Shown: positions 11,826 to 31,290, counted from the first letter of the stretch. The stretch: DNA of 64,000 nucleotides from Phascolomyces articulosus (GCA_025677815.1 JAIXMP010000015.1:62001-126000), one strand, 5' to 3'. Numbers and translations: made by a program. Notes: generated by a model not told the origin, from the letters alone.

Positions 11826-14494
11826 TCAGTGATGTTTTTTATGATGACTGTTGGTTACAGCTATTGGTAGATATTTTGATAACTTTTTCTTTTTCATGTT
11901 TATATTTTCCTTTTCTTGTTGGTTTTTTACTTTTGTTGATGATGATGATGATGATGCTATTATAGTGGTGTGGTTACTAATTGTTTCTTCCCCTATCCCT
12001 GATGACAATATGCTGTGTCTGTGTTCCCGTTGATCATATTGCTCTTTTTTCATGTTACTAGGAGAAATTGCCTAAAAGGAATTTGATATTGATTAGTTGT
12101 TTTTATTCCTTTAGGAGAAGTTAAAAATTTAGTGAATGTCTCTTTTTTATTTGACTCTATACTTCATCCTCACACGCTAATGCAACGAGCAACATAAATA
12201 TTGATATACCACTTACATTCGGTTTTTCTTGCCCTTCGGATGAACTTACTGGACTTGCTGGACTTGCTGGACTTGCTGGATGTTTTAACTTATAAATATT
12301 TTTATAATCTTTGTCAAAATATTCTATATCTCGATTTGATGACTCAGGCAATATTGAGAATGATCCATATTGAGAATGACTTCTTACTCGACTTCGCTTT
12401 GTATTTGTATCGTTATTGCTGTCTGATGGTGGTATTATAGCGTCGCCACTGTTAAAATATCTTGTACCATCTTCAGCAGCAGGATTTATAGGTAAGCTCG
12501 ACGATTGTTGTTGTAATGGTGGTGGATACATGATCCTAAGTGGATGTGGTTTCTTTTTGGCCAAAAAAGACCTTGTGCGACCGACCCTACCTCTGTTTTC
12601 TTTTGTTCCTATACTTTGTTGTGCAGAAGGATATCCTGAAACAATAGGTAATGATGAATGCCGAATAAGTGGTTGTTGTTGTGCATGTTGACGACGAGGA
12701 AGTGTGTCGGTGGTAAGTGTTCGTTTATTTTCCAATTCTTTTTTATTACTTAATGAAGAGGATAATGGTGACTCATTAGTATTATCTTCATCTATTTCTA
12801 GAGCTCCTCCTTCCGGCCGATAATTAGGCATATAACTATAATCATCCATGGGCGGAGGTGACCCTGCGACTTCGTCTGTATAGAATAATGATTCTGGATC
12901 CTCGATATCGTCTTGGATTTGTAATTTTTCAATAAGAGTATCACCACATAAGCTGATAAAATACGCTGCCACTGCTATAGAAATAATAATATACGTCAAC
13001 CAAAATTCTTGAGCTAGCTTTTTTTATTATTTTAGTATATATTTTTTGTATATGGAAAATACATTTGACACAACCTTTTCATATTGAAAAAAAATAATAC
13101 CTATAGATACATACCGCTGTTTTAGGAACAATGTCACCAAACCCAATGGTTAATTGAGTTCCAAATACAAAGTAGAGCCCATCCAGGTATGACCAATCAC
13201 TCTCAAGTAAGCAAAAGATTCCAGCACCACCAAACCAGCAAATGATAAGAATAATACCCATTCTTACAGCCCCTGATTTTGTAATGACTTGTACAAGTAT
13301 TTGCCGATCCTTATTGTTTAGTATACCAGCAATTGTATAATTACTGAATGTTGATACGTTGGACAATGATCTCGGGCGATATGAACCACGGCCCCGATGT
13401 TGCATACTTTTATCGTTTGTATTATTAGTTGTCATTGTATCATTTCCTCCTCCAGCAGCCAAAGATGCTGTGGTCGAATATCTACGTAGAAGAGGTGTTC
13501 TTGGGTTATTATCTAATACTTGTTGACGATATTGTTGTTGATTCATCCATTTTTGACGTTGATGACGAGAATAATCGTGCAAGGATTCAACACGCATTAA
13601 ATTGACTTTCATTATATCAGAAGAGGTTCCAGTAATCACTGCTCGAATTGACAACAACATGTACCCAACAATACTGATACCGAAGACTGTATAGATTAAG
13701 AAAAATGTACGTCCTTCTGGTCTCGATGGTGAGATATCCCCATATCCTTTATCATATATATAATTTATAAATTTAGAAAATGTCATACAAGCTATATATT
13801 ATACCATCTGTGTAAATTTTCAACATACCAATTGTCGTAATTGCAGTCCAACAGAATACTATTGCTTCGCTATATGACCAATCTTCCAGCGCCATATAAG
13901 ATAGAGTTCCAATAGATACCGTGGAACACAGCATAATACTTGGTAATACGAGCCCTTTCAAGATAATCGACGATTTGGAATAAGGGTATGCTAGTAACCA
14001 ATCGACAGTGAAGCTCAATCCTGCCACAACAAATAGAATACCAGAGCAAAGGCAACTCCAGAAACCTCTTGAGTAAACATAATTTGGATTATCGTTTGAT
14101 ATGAGCGATGCATCATCAGATCGTCGTGTAAACCCATAAATAGATGACAGGCAGAATGCTCCTATTTTGTTTCATATCTTTTTTTTAGATGATTTTTGCA
14201 TAAAATTTGGATTGGAGTTTTTTTTCCATATTATACAACCAACCTTGTAGAAATGCCAACCATAAACACCATTTTGATATAAAATAAAAACACATTCTTG
14301 TTCTTGCAATCAAGAGAATCCAAATGACGATACCACAAATAATACTAATATATATTGCAATCGTTTCCAACGTGTTAATCGCCAAGACGACATCTTTGTC
14401 ATAGTCATGACCTGTGCCATCCCAATGACTATGATCTACTATCCAACCGCTGACAGCTTTATATAAAAACACACAGGGGAAAAAGAAAAAAAAA

Positions 14495-14545
<51 letters not shown>

Positions 14546-15099
14546 GAAATGTTGTTGTGGTTATTGTCCAGTAGCTATTTCAAGTTATAACCATTATTAT
14601 TATAATTATTATTATTACCTGCTGCACGAAAAAGAATAAAAGTACCATATATTGAACCAAATGTTGCAATGCAGAAAGGCATTTCTGCAATGCGTTGTGA
14701 TCGAGTAGTAAATTGTCGCTCTTGTTGAAATTGCGATTTTGTGTCTTCAAACCATAGAGTAAACCGGGTATAAAACGCGTAGAACATGTTTTGGATATTT
14801 TCCCATAGAGATTCATATTCGTATTCTTCACTGTCATCATCATTTTCTTCTTGCCACCAACGGCGATGAATTTGCGGTCGTTCTGGAAAAGCTGCAAATT
14901 GGATCGTCGGTTCTTGTTGAGGAAGAAGGTCATCTTGATGAGGAACAGGTGCGGATGCCGATGCAAGTAGCTCATCAGTTGTAGAGTATCCTGACGATGA
15001 AGATGAAGAGGATGAAATTATATCTTTATTATCGCCTGAGATGCTACTATCATCATCATTTTCTGCGACTGTAGTAGAAGTATCTAGTGGGATATTCAT
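11826..15099 (-). CDS. TOK1: TOK-type two-pore outward-rectifier potassium channel
   Basis: Fungal plasma-membrane K+ channel with two pore loops in one chain. Exons 15099-14619, 14456-14244, 14161-13829, 13746-13115, 13017-12217 and 12071-11826; 901 residues. A Ser- and Asp/Glu-rich cytosolic N-terminus is followed by several hydrophobic helices. The first selectivity filter is TTIGYGD (about residues 340-346), split by the intron at 13828-13747. The second is LTIGFGD (about 541-547), followed by another helix and a long Ser/Pro-rich cytosolic tail of about 350 residues that includes a PASPASPASP run. Two filters after extra N-terminal helices fit the TOK layout. The exon 5 acceptor (AAG|CTA) and the short last exon are the least certain joins; the last exon has no domain. 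Confidence 0.9.
14503..14547. repeat. (AG)n microsatellite after poly-A
   Basis: AG dinucleotides next to an A-rich run, inside intron 1 of the K+ channel gene. Confidence 0.95.
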
Positions 15100-18000
15100 G
15101 TTTGACAAAAATCAGAACAGGTTCGTTGGTATATTATTTTTTTTTAAAAAAAAGTAATAAAAACGAAAAAGAAAAGAAGAGGGAGGGAGTGAAATAAAGT
15201 GCATGGGGGTGCTTTTTTTTACAGCTTATTGTATGGATTGCTGACGATTGGAAAATAATAAAAGGATCTTTTGAAGACTATGCGCGCTTTTTGCCAGAGG
15301 ACGAAATTGTTCTAATACTCTTTATGTTATCATTCAATCAACCTGAGTTTATTACTGTATTCATCTATTCTCTCACATCTGATAATAAATATGGATTTCT
15401 GAGAGACATTTTTTATGATCTGCAATCCCTACGTGAATGATCAGAAATCACCTACTGATGATATTTCCCAACAGCACAGCCCCCCTGTATTAGTTAAATA
15501 GTAATTGGTATCGTAGTTGTATTATGCGCAGCGTTATTGCTTCGTAGAAATTAGGTTCCCAGGAGGTAATCAGTCCCAAAAAAAAGTGTGTATTATATAT
15601 TAACTAACAGTTGAACACTTTTATTATGTCTCCTAATGATCTATCGCCTGTTGAGGTATCTCGGTCGAGAGGGTTCAAATAAGAAAAGAATATAAAAAAA
15701 ACCTTGTTGGATTACAATGAAAAGAATGAGGTAAAAGAGTAAAATGAATCAATTAAAAAAGTAGAGTTATCATACATATAAAAAAAATAGAAGTATAATA
15801 TATTCTTGGGAGTATGTTATATTATATATTATTACTAGCTATCATAGCTTTTATTCTGTATATACAGTGATAAAGCATTTAAAGCTGGAGTTCAGTAATA
15901 TCGTACTTTTACAATGTACAACATGTTGAAGTTATTTATAAACTATAATAACTGCGTTATATATTACTATGGTCTGTATCATTACCAGTTAATGTGCAAC
16001 CCAATTCTTCTTGTTCGTAAAAAAAAAACATGCAGCATAGTTCTAAATTATAATGTTAGTAAGTTGTATGAAAGGTTTATAACGAATTTAGGTTCATTAT
16101 CTATTCCACTCTCACGAAAAAAACACAATGTATATTTGGTTGCATTAATGCAATTTTTATTATTTTGACTCTTTAAAGAATCAGGTGTTATTGTGAAACA
16201 ACAACAGTTCAGTTCTTTTATAACATATCCAATCCCTTTCGAATATTGAGGTGGCATTAAGGTAAAATAAAATCCCATGATTAATAATAATGCGTAGGAG
16301 TAATCGACATTCTCTTTCAATTGAGAATTGAGGTGGGTTTCTGCCATCATTAATAGCAATTTCAGTATATCGTGTTACAATTTTGGCAAATTCTCCAACG
16401 GTACAGTCAGTGTTGATAGTGTCTGAGGAAGATAAATTGTGGTTATTAGTTTTTTGGTGAACATTGTACAGCAGTTTAATGTCGCCTCTGATTAATTTGC
16501 CATCTATTGTTAAAAGGTATTTTAAAAATGTATATTTTTGGGTTCTTTCTTTTTTTTTTAAAAAAAAAACAACAACCCATCAATGTAGATATACTACATC
16601 GGCGACACTGAATGGTTCTTCCAAGACGTGTGAACAGAACTTCATTTAGTAGTCTTATTTGAAAAACAATCGAAACTTGGAGGGTTCAGTAAAAGTCGCT
16701 TGTTAACGTGTGTATCTAGACTGTAATGAAACAATGTAAGTAATAATATAGTAGTACTGAAGCGATGAACGTACATTACAAACTCATTAACTGGAAATAC
16801 TTACATATGTATATCTGATGTGTCTGATGAAAAATAAACTACAAGGTTTCCAGTATGGATGTCACGTTTTTAAAAAATTGGTACCTCAAAAAGTTATCTT
16901 CATTACAAATTTTTTTTGGAGCTACGCTGATAGAGAAAATGTGACATTATTTCTTGGACATCCACCTGTGTGTTCAGTTTAGTACTTTGATTACCATGTA
17001 CAAGATCTGTTGGTATATATATATTATATTGCGTTGATATACATCTACTTACACCATTTAAAATCTTCTTGATACCTTGGTTGACTATATCTTGTTGGAT
17101 AGTGTTTTGTTTGGAAAATATTTCCAATTTTCTTCAAAATTTCTTGGTGGCAAATTCACTTGCCCTGGTGAAAAATGGGCTGTTACTGTTCTTACAGAGC
17201 ATAAACTAGAAACCATTCCATTAATCAAAATTGTAGTTCATTATATTAATATAACATAAAGATAATAGAAATATAGAGTTATTTATAAGCAAGGGAAATA
17301 AATTAATTTTGAGATGTTATTCTGATATGCTTCAAAAAAAAAGGCATCAATCGCATGAACACTAGTTATATCTGTCTATAGAACATAAAATAAATAGTTA
17401 TAGACCGTTAAAATGTGTTTTCAATTTAAAAAATTACTTTTGATCCTTTGTTTGCTTTAGATTTTGCTCAACCAAATTTCCTGGTCCTTTTTAAGCTTAT
17501 TTCATGATCATTTGGGTGGTTTAAGCTCTGATCAGCTGCAAAAAAAGGGGGCCGCTTACGTAAAAGGTTTGGATTATTTGTAGTTGTGCGTCAGATAGCT
17601 AGATGAAGTATTACTTAAATTCGGTTTAATACAAGATGAAATAAATAAACTATTTTTTTTATTTACAATTTAAAGTTGGTGACTGAATGCATTTATTGTG
17701 AATATAAAACAATAATGTCAACATCTGTTGGGTTTAGTAGATAGAGATAATCAATTCCTAAGAGCATTCAGTGTGAGGTAACTCGCAACAGAAGTCAGTA
17801 AGAATTTCATAGCATTATATAGTGGAATAGAGAAACTAGTTCATTAGCATGTGGGTAGGTCTACTTACAACTAACAACAAAGTTATTTGTCGATAGTTTC
17901 CAATTTGGTTTTATAATTATGCATATGGCGCTAATAATGCAAATCAAAAAAAAATTCCTTTGCTATATATTAGTTTATCAGATGCAATGTTATGGTTAGA

Positions 18001-18450
18001 ATTAAATTTATTCTAGAAGAGCGACCTCATACCATATCAGGCGATACGTTAACAAAACGAAATTTTATACATGTCATAAAATATATCAAACAATTCACTA
18101 TCTCAATATGAAAGTTAATCATACATTACAAATAAAATATTTACAAAATTGCTTAATCTCTTCAACAATTATACTGCCTGTCATTATGGTAGTTACACTT
18201 CAAACTTTTACTTGCTTTTGAATAGCTAGCCGTCACATGTCTGTGTGTAATAGCTCAGAGTAGGATAGTAACTGTGCTTGAATCATGATAATAAAAAAGG
18301 CGACAGCAAAAAAAGAAATTCATTTCAGACGTGTTCCCTTTCTTTCCCTTTCCATACTTTTTTTACACACACCATATATTCCTTTATAAAACGACGATTG
18401 TTATTATTACTATAAATATTAGATAAACAAAAAACAAGAAAATAACAATA
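15100..18450. other. Gene-poor region, about 3.35 kb
   Basis: Divergent interval between the K+ channel and EDC3. Mostly non-coding A/T-rich DNA. Around 16900-17260 both strands carry open frames of 60-75 residues without recognisable domains; the minus-strand readings are broken between frames. An imperfect T/A hairpin lies at about 16546-16580. I cannot support a gene here. Confidence 0.5.
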
Positions 18451-20830
18451 ATGGCAGAATCATTTCTCGGGCTTGTTATTGCAGTACAATTACATTCTGG
18501 TGTAAAACTTAGTGGCACTGTGGCACATATTGAACCTACTTCGCAACAGATGACTTTAAAAGATGGTAATCTTTATAATTTATTGTAAAATAAAGTAGAA
18601 TAAATATTAACAGTGATGCTGTTATTAGTTGAACTTATGTTTCCCGGACAACCACCCCATTTAACATCACTTTATGGCGTCAAGGGAAATGAGATTGCTG
18701 ATCTTCAAGTTATTCAAAAAAAAGCCGACATGTCTAATACTAAAAAGATTACAACACCAGCATCAGCTACCATAATACCAACAGCATCTAAAAGTTGTAA
18801 TGTATCAAGTACAACAACAATGAATAATAGCAATAGAAAGAAAGCAGTTGAAAAGAAATCAAGCAATGACCGAGTAAAAAATATTCAACAAAAAAAGGTT
18901 TATTACTATTATTATTATTATTACTTGTTTTTGTTTCACAAAAAAGTACAAAGAAAAAACGCCCAATTGACGCCTATTTTAATTATTATAATTGCAGAAC
19001 AATATGCCTATCAAATCCTTATCTTCTAGTACAGGTAAATAAATGAATGAATTAATTGTACTTGTAGTACTTGTGGAATTTTTTTTTTCATTCTAATATC
19101 TATTGATAAACGTTAGGACGAAAACAACAGCAGCAACAACAACAACGCATAGCAGCAGTAACAGCAGAAAAAGAGAATGGGTGGGCAAATCAAGATGTTA
19201 GTGGATTTAAAGAAAAAGAATTTGATTTTCAGGCCAATCTTAGTATGTTTGATAAAGCAAAGGTGTTTGCAGAGATTCGTGTAAGTCACTTTCAGGGAGG
19301 AGGACTTTCTATTTTTGATATTGGATAATGAAATTGAACTTTATATCTATATATAGGAATCGGATGATACAGCCCAAGATACATTGTTGGTGTCATTGAA
19401 TCGTTTACCACGAAAAGATGGGCAGCCATTACCTCACCAACAACAACCTCCTCGGAAGAATTTATTACCTACTGAAAATGTCTTGGATGATGAGGACGAT
19501 GAGAATGAAAGTATCGGAGATGAGAGTGATACAGAATCACGGACCACATCAGATGGAAGTATTCGTGGACGTCGTGATCGCCAACAACGTCAGCGTCGGC
19601 ATAATAACAACCGTGATGTCACATCTTCTTCTTCATCTATACCATCAAGTAGGATAAGAACATCGGAAAACCATATTAATTGTGTACTTGTATCACCATT
19701 ACAAATGGCTCATGCCGAACATGAATGTGGTAAAATATCATTTATTATTGTCATTAATATCCAAACATGAATATAATCAATAAAACTAACAAAATCACCT
19801 AATTTAATGTTTTTTAGTTAAAGTTACAGGTCCATCAGAAGATCAACTTATAGAAAATGGTGGTCGATGTATCAGTATGAAAGTACTTGAGATTCTTGGT
19901 ATGATCATTATTTATGAATTGTAGTAGGAAACATGATGGGACGATATTGATAAAAAGGATATTAATATATTTATTAAAAAATTTAGGGGATATTCGACGA
20001 AAAAACGATGATGAAAAAGTACCCGTTGTTATCGTATTAGCGGGGAATAATAAAATTGGTGCCAATGGATTATCTACTGCACGTCATTTAATCAACCGTG
20101 GGTACCACGTTGCTGTTTGCATGAATGAACAACGAACCGAATTGTGTGACACGGTTGCACAGCAACAAACTATGATTGAGCAAGCTGGTGGAAAGCTTAT
20201 TGCTGAACCCAAAGGTAAATATATGTAACCTGCCTATAATTTAGTATGAATGAAAATAATATTTATTATGATTAACATGGGTGGTCTATTGCTATTATTA
20301 TACAAATATATATTATTATTAGAATTGGAACAATGGAAAGCAGATTTAATTGTAGATGCTATGATTGGTTCTCAACAGTTAGGAACGGAAGATGAAGATC
20401 AAGATGAAGATGATAAAGATGCAAATGAAGCAATACGTGAAATGATTCATTGGGCATCTCAACAAACAACACCTGTTTTAAGTATTGATTTCCCAAGTGC
20501 AATAGGTGAACCTGGAACTGGTAATGTTTTATTTTTGTTTAATTTATTTAATTTCCACTTTTGGAAGCTTTTTTTTTTGTGAAACCTTTTTTTAACTCTA
20601 AATTGGCAACATTTTCTATTTTTTTTTTAACTTTCATAGATACTATTCATCCTCAATGGACAGTTTGTCTTGGGGCACCCAAGTCTGGTTGTATTTCACA
20701 AGATGTAACAGGCGAATTATATATGGCGGATATTGGTATTCCAAAGATATGTTGGAAGCGAGCTGGTGTCAAAGGTTGGACTGCACCATGGGGAGCTGAT
20801 TTTTTGGTGGCGTTAGAATATGTAATATAA
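18451..20830 (+). CDS. EDC3: Enhancer of mRNA-decapping protein 3
   Basis: P-body scaffold that stimulates the Dcp1-Dcp2 decapping enzyme. Exons 18451-18565, 18614-18897, 18998-19034, 19117-19280, 19357-19729, 19818-19898, 19987-20214, 20323-20520 and 20640-20830; 556 residues. The N-terminal divergent LSm domain (GLVIAVQLHSGVKLSGTV...MTLKD...VELMFPG) is followed by a low-complexity linker, then the FDF motif region (FKEKEFDFQANLSMFDKAKVF, about 176-196), a second Asp/Glu- and Arg-rich linker, and the YjeF_N domain (VIVLAGNNKIGANGLSTARH, about 360-556), which dimerises the protein. In this family the YjeF_N fold is not used as the epimerase. Exon 3 is only 37 nt. The gene converges with MGM1, with 337 bases between stop codons. 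Confidence 0.96.
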
Positions 20831-21167
20831 AAAAAAGCTAAACACGGAAAACAGTGTTCGTTATCTATTCGAATCACTATTCATCTTTCTTTAATCCATA
20901 TTTGAAACAAACGTTGTGGTTGTCAAAAGGGAGAGGTATTATTAGCAGATTTTCGTAAAAGACGGGAAAGAAAGAGTGCATTTGAGTGTCAGAGAGAGGG
21001 GTATGTATATTTAATATATATAATATCTAGAGTTTCGTTTTTTTTTTTTTTTTTTTTTTTGCTGTTAATATATAAATCGGTGGGTGAATTGGGGAGGGTA
21101 CAAGGAGAGGATAAAGAATTACAGCATACAAATATGTAAAAAGGCATGCTCAAAAGAAATTATTTTT
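20831..21167. other. Convergent 3' intergenic region with T23 run
   Basis: Between EDC3 and MGM1 stop codons; includes a T homopolymer at 21038-21060. No gene seen. Confidence 0.6.
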
Positions 21168-24100
21168 TTAAGTACTGAATGATTCCATTTTAGCCCGAGC
21201 TTGCCTATCAGCTTGTCTCTTTACCAAATAATTTAATTTATCCATAACATCTTCTAATTTGTTTTTACGTTCTTGAAGATCCAAATGTTTTTGAATAGGT
21301 GGGTTTTCTCTTGCAAATTGTAAGATTTGACGACGATTCATTTGATATACCAATCGATTATCCACTTCACGAGGGAATTGGAAAAAGAATTCATTTAACA
21401 ATTCTACTTGTACAAACATCACAGCCTAATAAATCAAATATGAGTCGCTTTTCTCTCTCTTTCCCAAACAGACCAAAAAAAAAAAAAACAAAGAGAGTTA
21501 CTTACTGTGTAAGTCAATTTTTCAGCAATGACATTAAGGAATGCCTCGGGACAATATTGTTTGTTATCAGCCGATTTACATTGTCTACTCTTGAGTGCAG
21601 CAATACGATACTTTAAAATCATGGCACGATCACGTAAAAAGAGTGCTTCTCTCGCCTTTTCAAGAATCTTGGGATTATAAAATGGCTTGACAGTATCTTC
21701 ATCATCTAATGCATACAATTGCTCTTCTGTTGCATAACCCCCTTCCTCAGCAATTTGACGAAGTCGATCTTGACGACGACCATCCTCTCGTTCTTGATCC
21801 AATAAATACTTGATAGCACCCTTAAGTTTCTTTTTACCCACAGCATTTTTGAGTGAATTGGCCATTTGATCACACATGTCCAATTCTTTTTCCAACAAGG
21901 CAACAGATCGTTTCACACCTTCACTCCATTCTATATCTGTTACTTCCACTTCATACTTGTATGGCTTGATGGTATTTTCCACTTGATCACTTGTGGTCAA
22001 GAATTTGGAACGCAAAATTTCACTCGTGAAACTCATGACCTTTTTACGTGTTTCTGGGTGATAAGAAAAGGGTTCTGCGTTGGCTAATCGTTCCATATTG
22101 CTCATCAAGACATCAACCACCAATTGCGTAGTTGATCGTCCAATACCGGATTTTGTCAAGGCAGCCGATGCCAAATCAATCTTGTAAAGCCAATATATAT
22201 CATCCATCAATGCCTTGGGTAATTCTGCGATTTTAGGATCAGACCAGTATTGCTCGGCACAAATATCCAAAACCCGCTGTTCCAACATGGTCCGCACTTC
22301 ATGCCGCACTTGCGGCTTGCCAAACCGTGTACCAAAGTCTTTAAAGTTATGCTTGAGGGAATCAATGGTTTCTGCTACATAGGATTCAGCAGTGACCCGT
22401 CGATCATTGTATTGTACCTTGAATTGATATCGAGCTTCTTCCAATTCTTGTTGGACTGCATCCACAATACTGTACAAGGATCGTCCCATACTTTGTTCCA
22501 AAACATTCATCAATTTGTGTCGTAACGTAGCTGTACCAACTTGAATATCTCGTTGATTGTATATTAAATGCTTTTGGAAAAAGGATTCTTCGTTTCGAAT
22601 CAGTGCACTAGTCATGTTACCAGAAACATTTTCAGGAGAACGACAAACCACACCAATGTAACCAAGATGAAGAGGGTAATCCGAATTACGCAAGACAGAT
22701 GCACCCACCTCTGGTGGAACTAAATCCATTTTGGTAATGACACCGATGGTACGTAAACCAAGAGGGTCACATTTACGACTTGCACGTAATGCTGGGGAGT
22801 TGGCCAAATCGACATTAGCAGCACAGACAGCCAAGATAATGTTGGGACCACGGATATATTTTTCACATAATTCCTCAATCTTTGTCTTTAATGATTCAGG
22901 TTGGTTCTTGTTGCTGATTTGAATATAACCTGGTAAATCAATCAGGGTCAAATCAGGTACATTGGGTGAATAGATACGAAGTTCAATAGGTTGTTCTGAA
23001 ACGCATTCTTCATCCGATACAGCCATGTTCATATCCACCAAAGTCTTTTGAATCTTTTTGAATTCATGCATCTTGCCTAACCCGAGTTGTGGGAATTCAC
23101 CATATTCTTCATCTTCACCAGGTGTATGAATTAATGTCAATTCGATAGGTCTTCGTGTTACCATATTCGTACCCCTAAAAAAAAGGTTGTATTGATTTGT
23201 GTAATGTTAGGAAACATCAAATAAACCCAGCTTATTTTCGAGTGATTAAAAAATATCAACATACTTTGGAAGAAATTCATGACCAACAATAGCTTCTAAT
23301 ACTGAACTCTTGCCAGAGCTTTGAGAACCAACAACTACAATACTTGGTAACTTGAGCGTTTCATTATGATCAATAGAAAGTAATATACTTCGAATTTCAA
23401 TCAATTTCTTGGTAAGCATCATAAGTTGCTCATCTTGATGCCCTCCTGAAGACAAGTCGTTGTTTTGTTTTCGTTTCTTTTTTGGTTTCTCTTCTTCTTC
23501 TTCGTTCAAATAAGCTGCCATGGCAGCAGCAGCAGCTGCTGCACCACCACCCTTATTATCACCATTCTCTCCATTTTGTTTGTTGTTATCATTCTTTTGT
23601 TCCTTTTCTTCTTCAGCTACTTCATCTACTTTGGAGAATTTATGGGTTGTTGAATGGGGTTCTTCTGTGGCATTCATGGAAGCCAAAAAATCCTTGACAA
23701 CATCGGGGACACGGAGGTGGATTTCGGGTATTGATATATCGAGTTCCTCAGCTTGTTCCTGCAGCGTGCCCAAAAACTTTTGTGCTTCATGTAAACCACC
23801 TAAAACAAACGCTGTACCTTTATCCGTCCAATCTTTTTTTTAATAACGTATTTTTTCATCACAGCCACGTACACCCAAAATAGAAAACGTCAGTTTCAAC
23901 CAAGTCATAACAAAAAAAATAACAAGCCATAACTTCAAGTTTCATTTACCTGTAATCTTGTTGTTAGCTAACGTAACACCAGCAACCGTTGTCCCGGCAA
24001 CAAGTGTAGGTAAACGAAGTGCAGATAAAGCCATACGAGGTACGGACGTAAAAGCGATGGAACGTACTTGATTATGAAGGATCATATTTGGAGCTACATG

Positions 24101-24298
24101 AGAGAAAAACCGAACTCGAGGAGAATGTTGCAGTAGCGGTATCATATGTTGTTGTTGACTAGTGATATATGAGCTATTTGTAGTATGGTTACCAAGGTGA
24201 TGGTAAGCATTTTTATGTGGTGCTGTAAATGGAGTGAGCCTTAAAGGACGTGCATGGCGCGCCAATTGACCCGGTGCTTTTAGCACTTGGGAGATCAT
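21168..24298 (-). CDS. MGM1: Mitochondrial dynamin-like GTPase Mgm1/OPA1
   Basis: Inner-membrane dynamin that drives inner-membrane fusion and crista shape. Exons 24298-23950, 23832-23265, 23174-21506 and 21425-21168; 947 residues. The first exon is a basic, Ser/Arg-rich mitochondrial presequence with a hydrophobic stretch near residues 90-110 that could anchor the long form. The GTPase domain has the P-loop GSQSSGKSS, switch I TRRP (about 312-315), DLPG (about 385-388) and TKMD (about 453-456). The middle and effector regions continue to the C-terminal helical segment. Between presequence and GTPase there is an acidic/Asn-rich, poly-Ala and Lys-rich insert at about residues 189-240. The gene is divergent from the SNF2-type gene. 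Where the protein is processed cannot be read from sequence alone. Confidence 0.96.
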
Positions 24299-24879
24299 GG
24301 CGGCATATAACTTTTTTTTTCGAAAAGGGGGAGGAGAAAGTTGTTTGTAAAAAAAAGAGTAAGGTTGAGTTTATTATCTAAAATAAAAAGCTTTTTTTTT
24401 GTGTATATATGATTATTATTAAATTTTTATTATCATAGTTTTAAGAATGATTATTTAGAAACATATCTATTTGCTAAGCTAAAAAAAAACATACGACTAA
24501 TTTAATAATATAGACATGTCTTTTCGAATATGTTAAAAAGATGAAGCAGAAGACGAGTTATTCACTGCTACTAATTTTTATGGTAACTAATAATAAATAA
24601 ATATCCTTCTTGGTGCAGGCTCTTCTTTTTAAGAAAGAGAGAGAGGAAATCAAGTTTCGACCAAGAATATAGAACATGCATAATTTGATTGGTTGCTGTA
24701 AATCAAATCTCATCATATACTTACTACCCAGTGGGTGACGTTGAAAATATTATTATTAGGTTGGCGCTACTCCCAACTGTAGCCAATTTCAACTACAAAA
24801 ACTCTCAACTTATAAAAAAAAGCCTGATCTATAACTTTTTCTTGATCAACAAGTTCTTCTTTTTTCTTTTTGATCAATA
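24299..24879. promoter_or_regulatory. Divergent promoter region MGM1 / SNF2-type remodeller
   Basis: This 581-base interval separates two start codons pointing away from each other, so both promoters must lie here. It is A/T-rich. A C/T-rich leader (about 24825-24870) precedes the remodeller ATG. No clear TATA box or consensus element stands out. Confidence 0.55.
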
Positions 24880-30470
<5,591 letters not shown>

Positions 30471-31068
30471 ACAAAAAAAAAATATTAAAAAAAAAACCAA
30501 ATGAAAGTTGTAAATAGCTAATTTAGTATCATCCTCATCATCCAAATTCCACACTCACACACCCAAACGTTTATAATCAGAGCTGCTTTTTCTTACCCTC
30601 TCAATCAAACCCATCATATTACTACAATGTTTTGTTAGATTCTTATCGTTGTTATACATTATATAAATTTTTTGTCTCTTATACAAATAATTACCTTATT
30701 ATGTTTACAATAATGACTCGATCATTGCGATGGATCATTTTCATTTAAAAAAGCACCCGGTTGGTTTGTCATACAAATCATACAACGTATTTATTTATCA
30801 ACGTAAATATAAAAACTAGCCCCACCTTCATTTATAATAATAATGATTGATTCATTTACATAATCGTAGAACAGTTTATCTCTCTTCATTTTTCAAGTGT
30901 TTTTCAGTAATAAATATTGTCTTTATCTTGATATTTGAGTATAGGATATGAAGAAGAAAGCAAAAGAATAACATACTCATCATAGCCGTTTTTTTTTATT
31001 ACAATTATTGTTATTCTAGCTTTGACACACCTATACAAAAGCCCAAACAAGCCCGTTACAGTTCCTAA

Positions 31069-31290
31069 ATGACTATTACCCGTGAACAAGTAGCGTATCT
31101 ATTATTCCAAGAAGTTAACTGTGATGATGCTTCCAAGGTTTTGAAGAAGTTCGATGAAGATGAGCTAGAAATTTGCTATATGGCTGGATGATCCCAATAG
31201 ACCATTATTGATGCTGGTGGTGTATATCAATAATAGTCTTGGTGAATACAACCAATATCCCTATAATGGCTCAGAGAATGAAAAAACAAG
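31069..31290 (+). pseudogene. Frameshifted coding-like remnant of unknown family
   Basis: An ATG-led frame gives a 40-residue peptide beginning MTITREQVAYLLFQEV and ending at a TGA at 31189-31191. Shifting frame by one base shortly before that stop continues a plausible reading (WLDDPNRPLLMLVVYINN, then SLGEYNQYPYNG) for about 35 more residues. Good codon-like composition on both sides of a single frame break suggests a decayed gene or a missed intron. I do not recognise the family. Neighbours give no hint. Confidence 0.35.

Noticed and set aside
15660..15690. Possible tRNA B-box-like GGGTTCAAAT
   Set aside because: No matching A box or cloverleaf stems around it.
16546..16580. Inverted repeat of T- and A-runs flanked by GGGTT/AACCC
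   Set aside because: Mostly homopolymer pairing; too degenerate to call a transposon end or structured RNA.
16903..17259. Overlapping open frames on both strands in the K+ channel-EDC3 gap
   Set aside because: No family resemblance, the minus-strand reading is broken between frames, and neither strand gives a consistent splice model.
23465..23843. Plus-strand open frames over MGM1
   Set aside because: They are antisense shadows of the MGM1 low-complexity exon.
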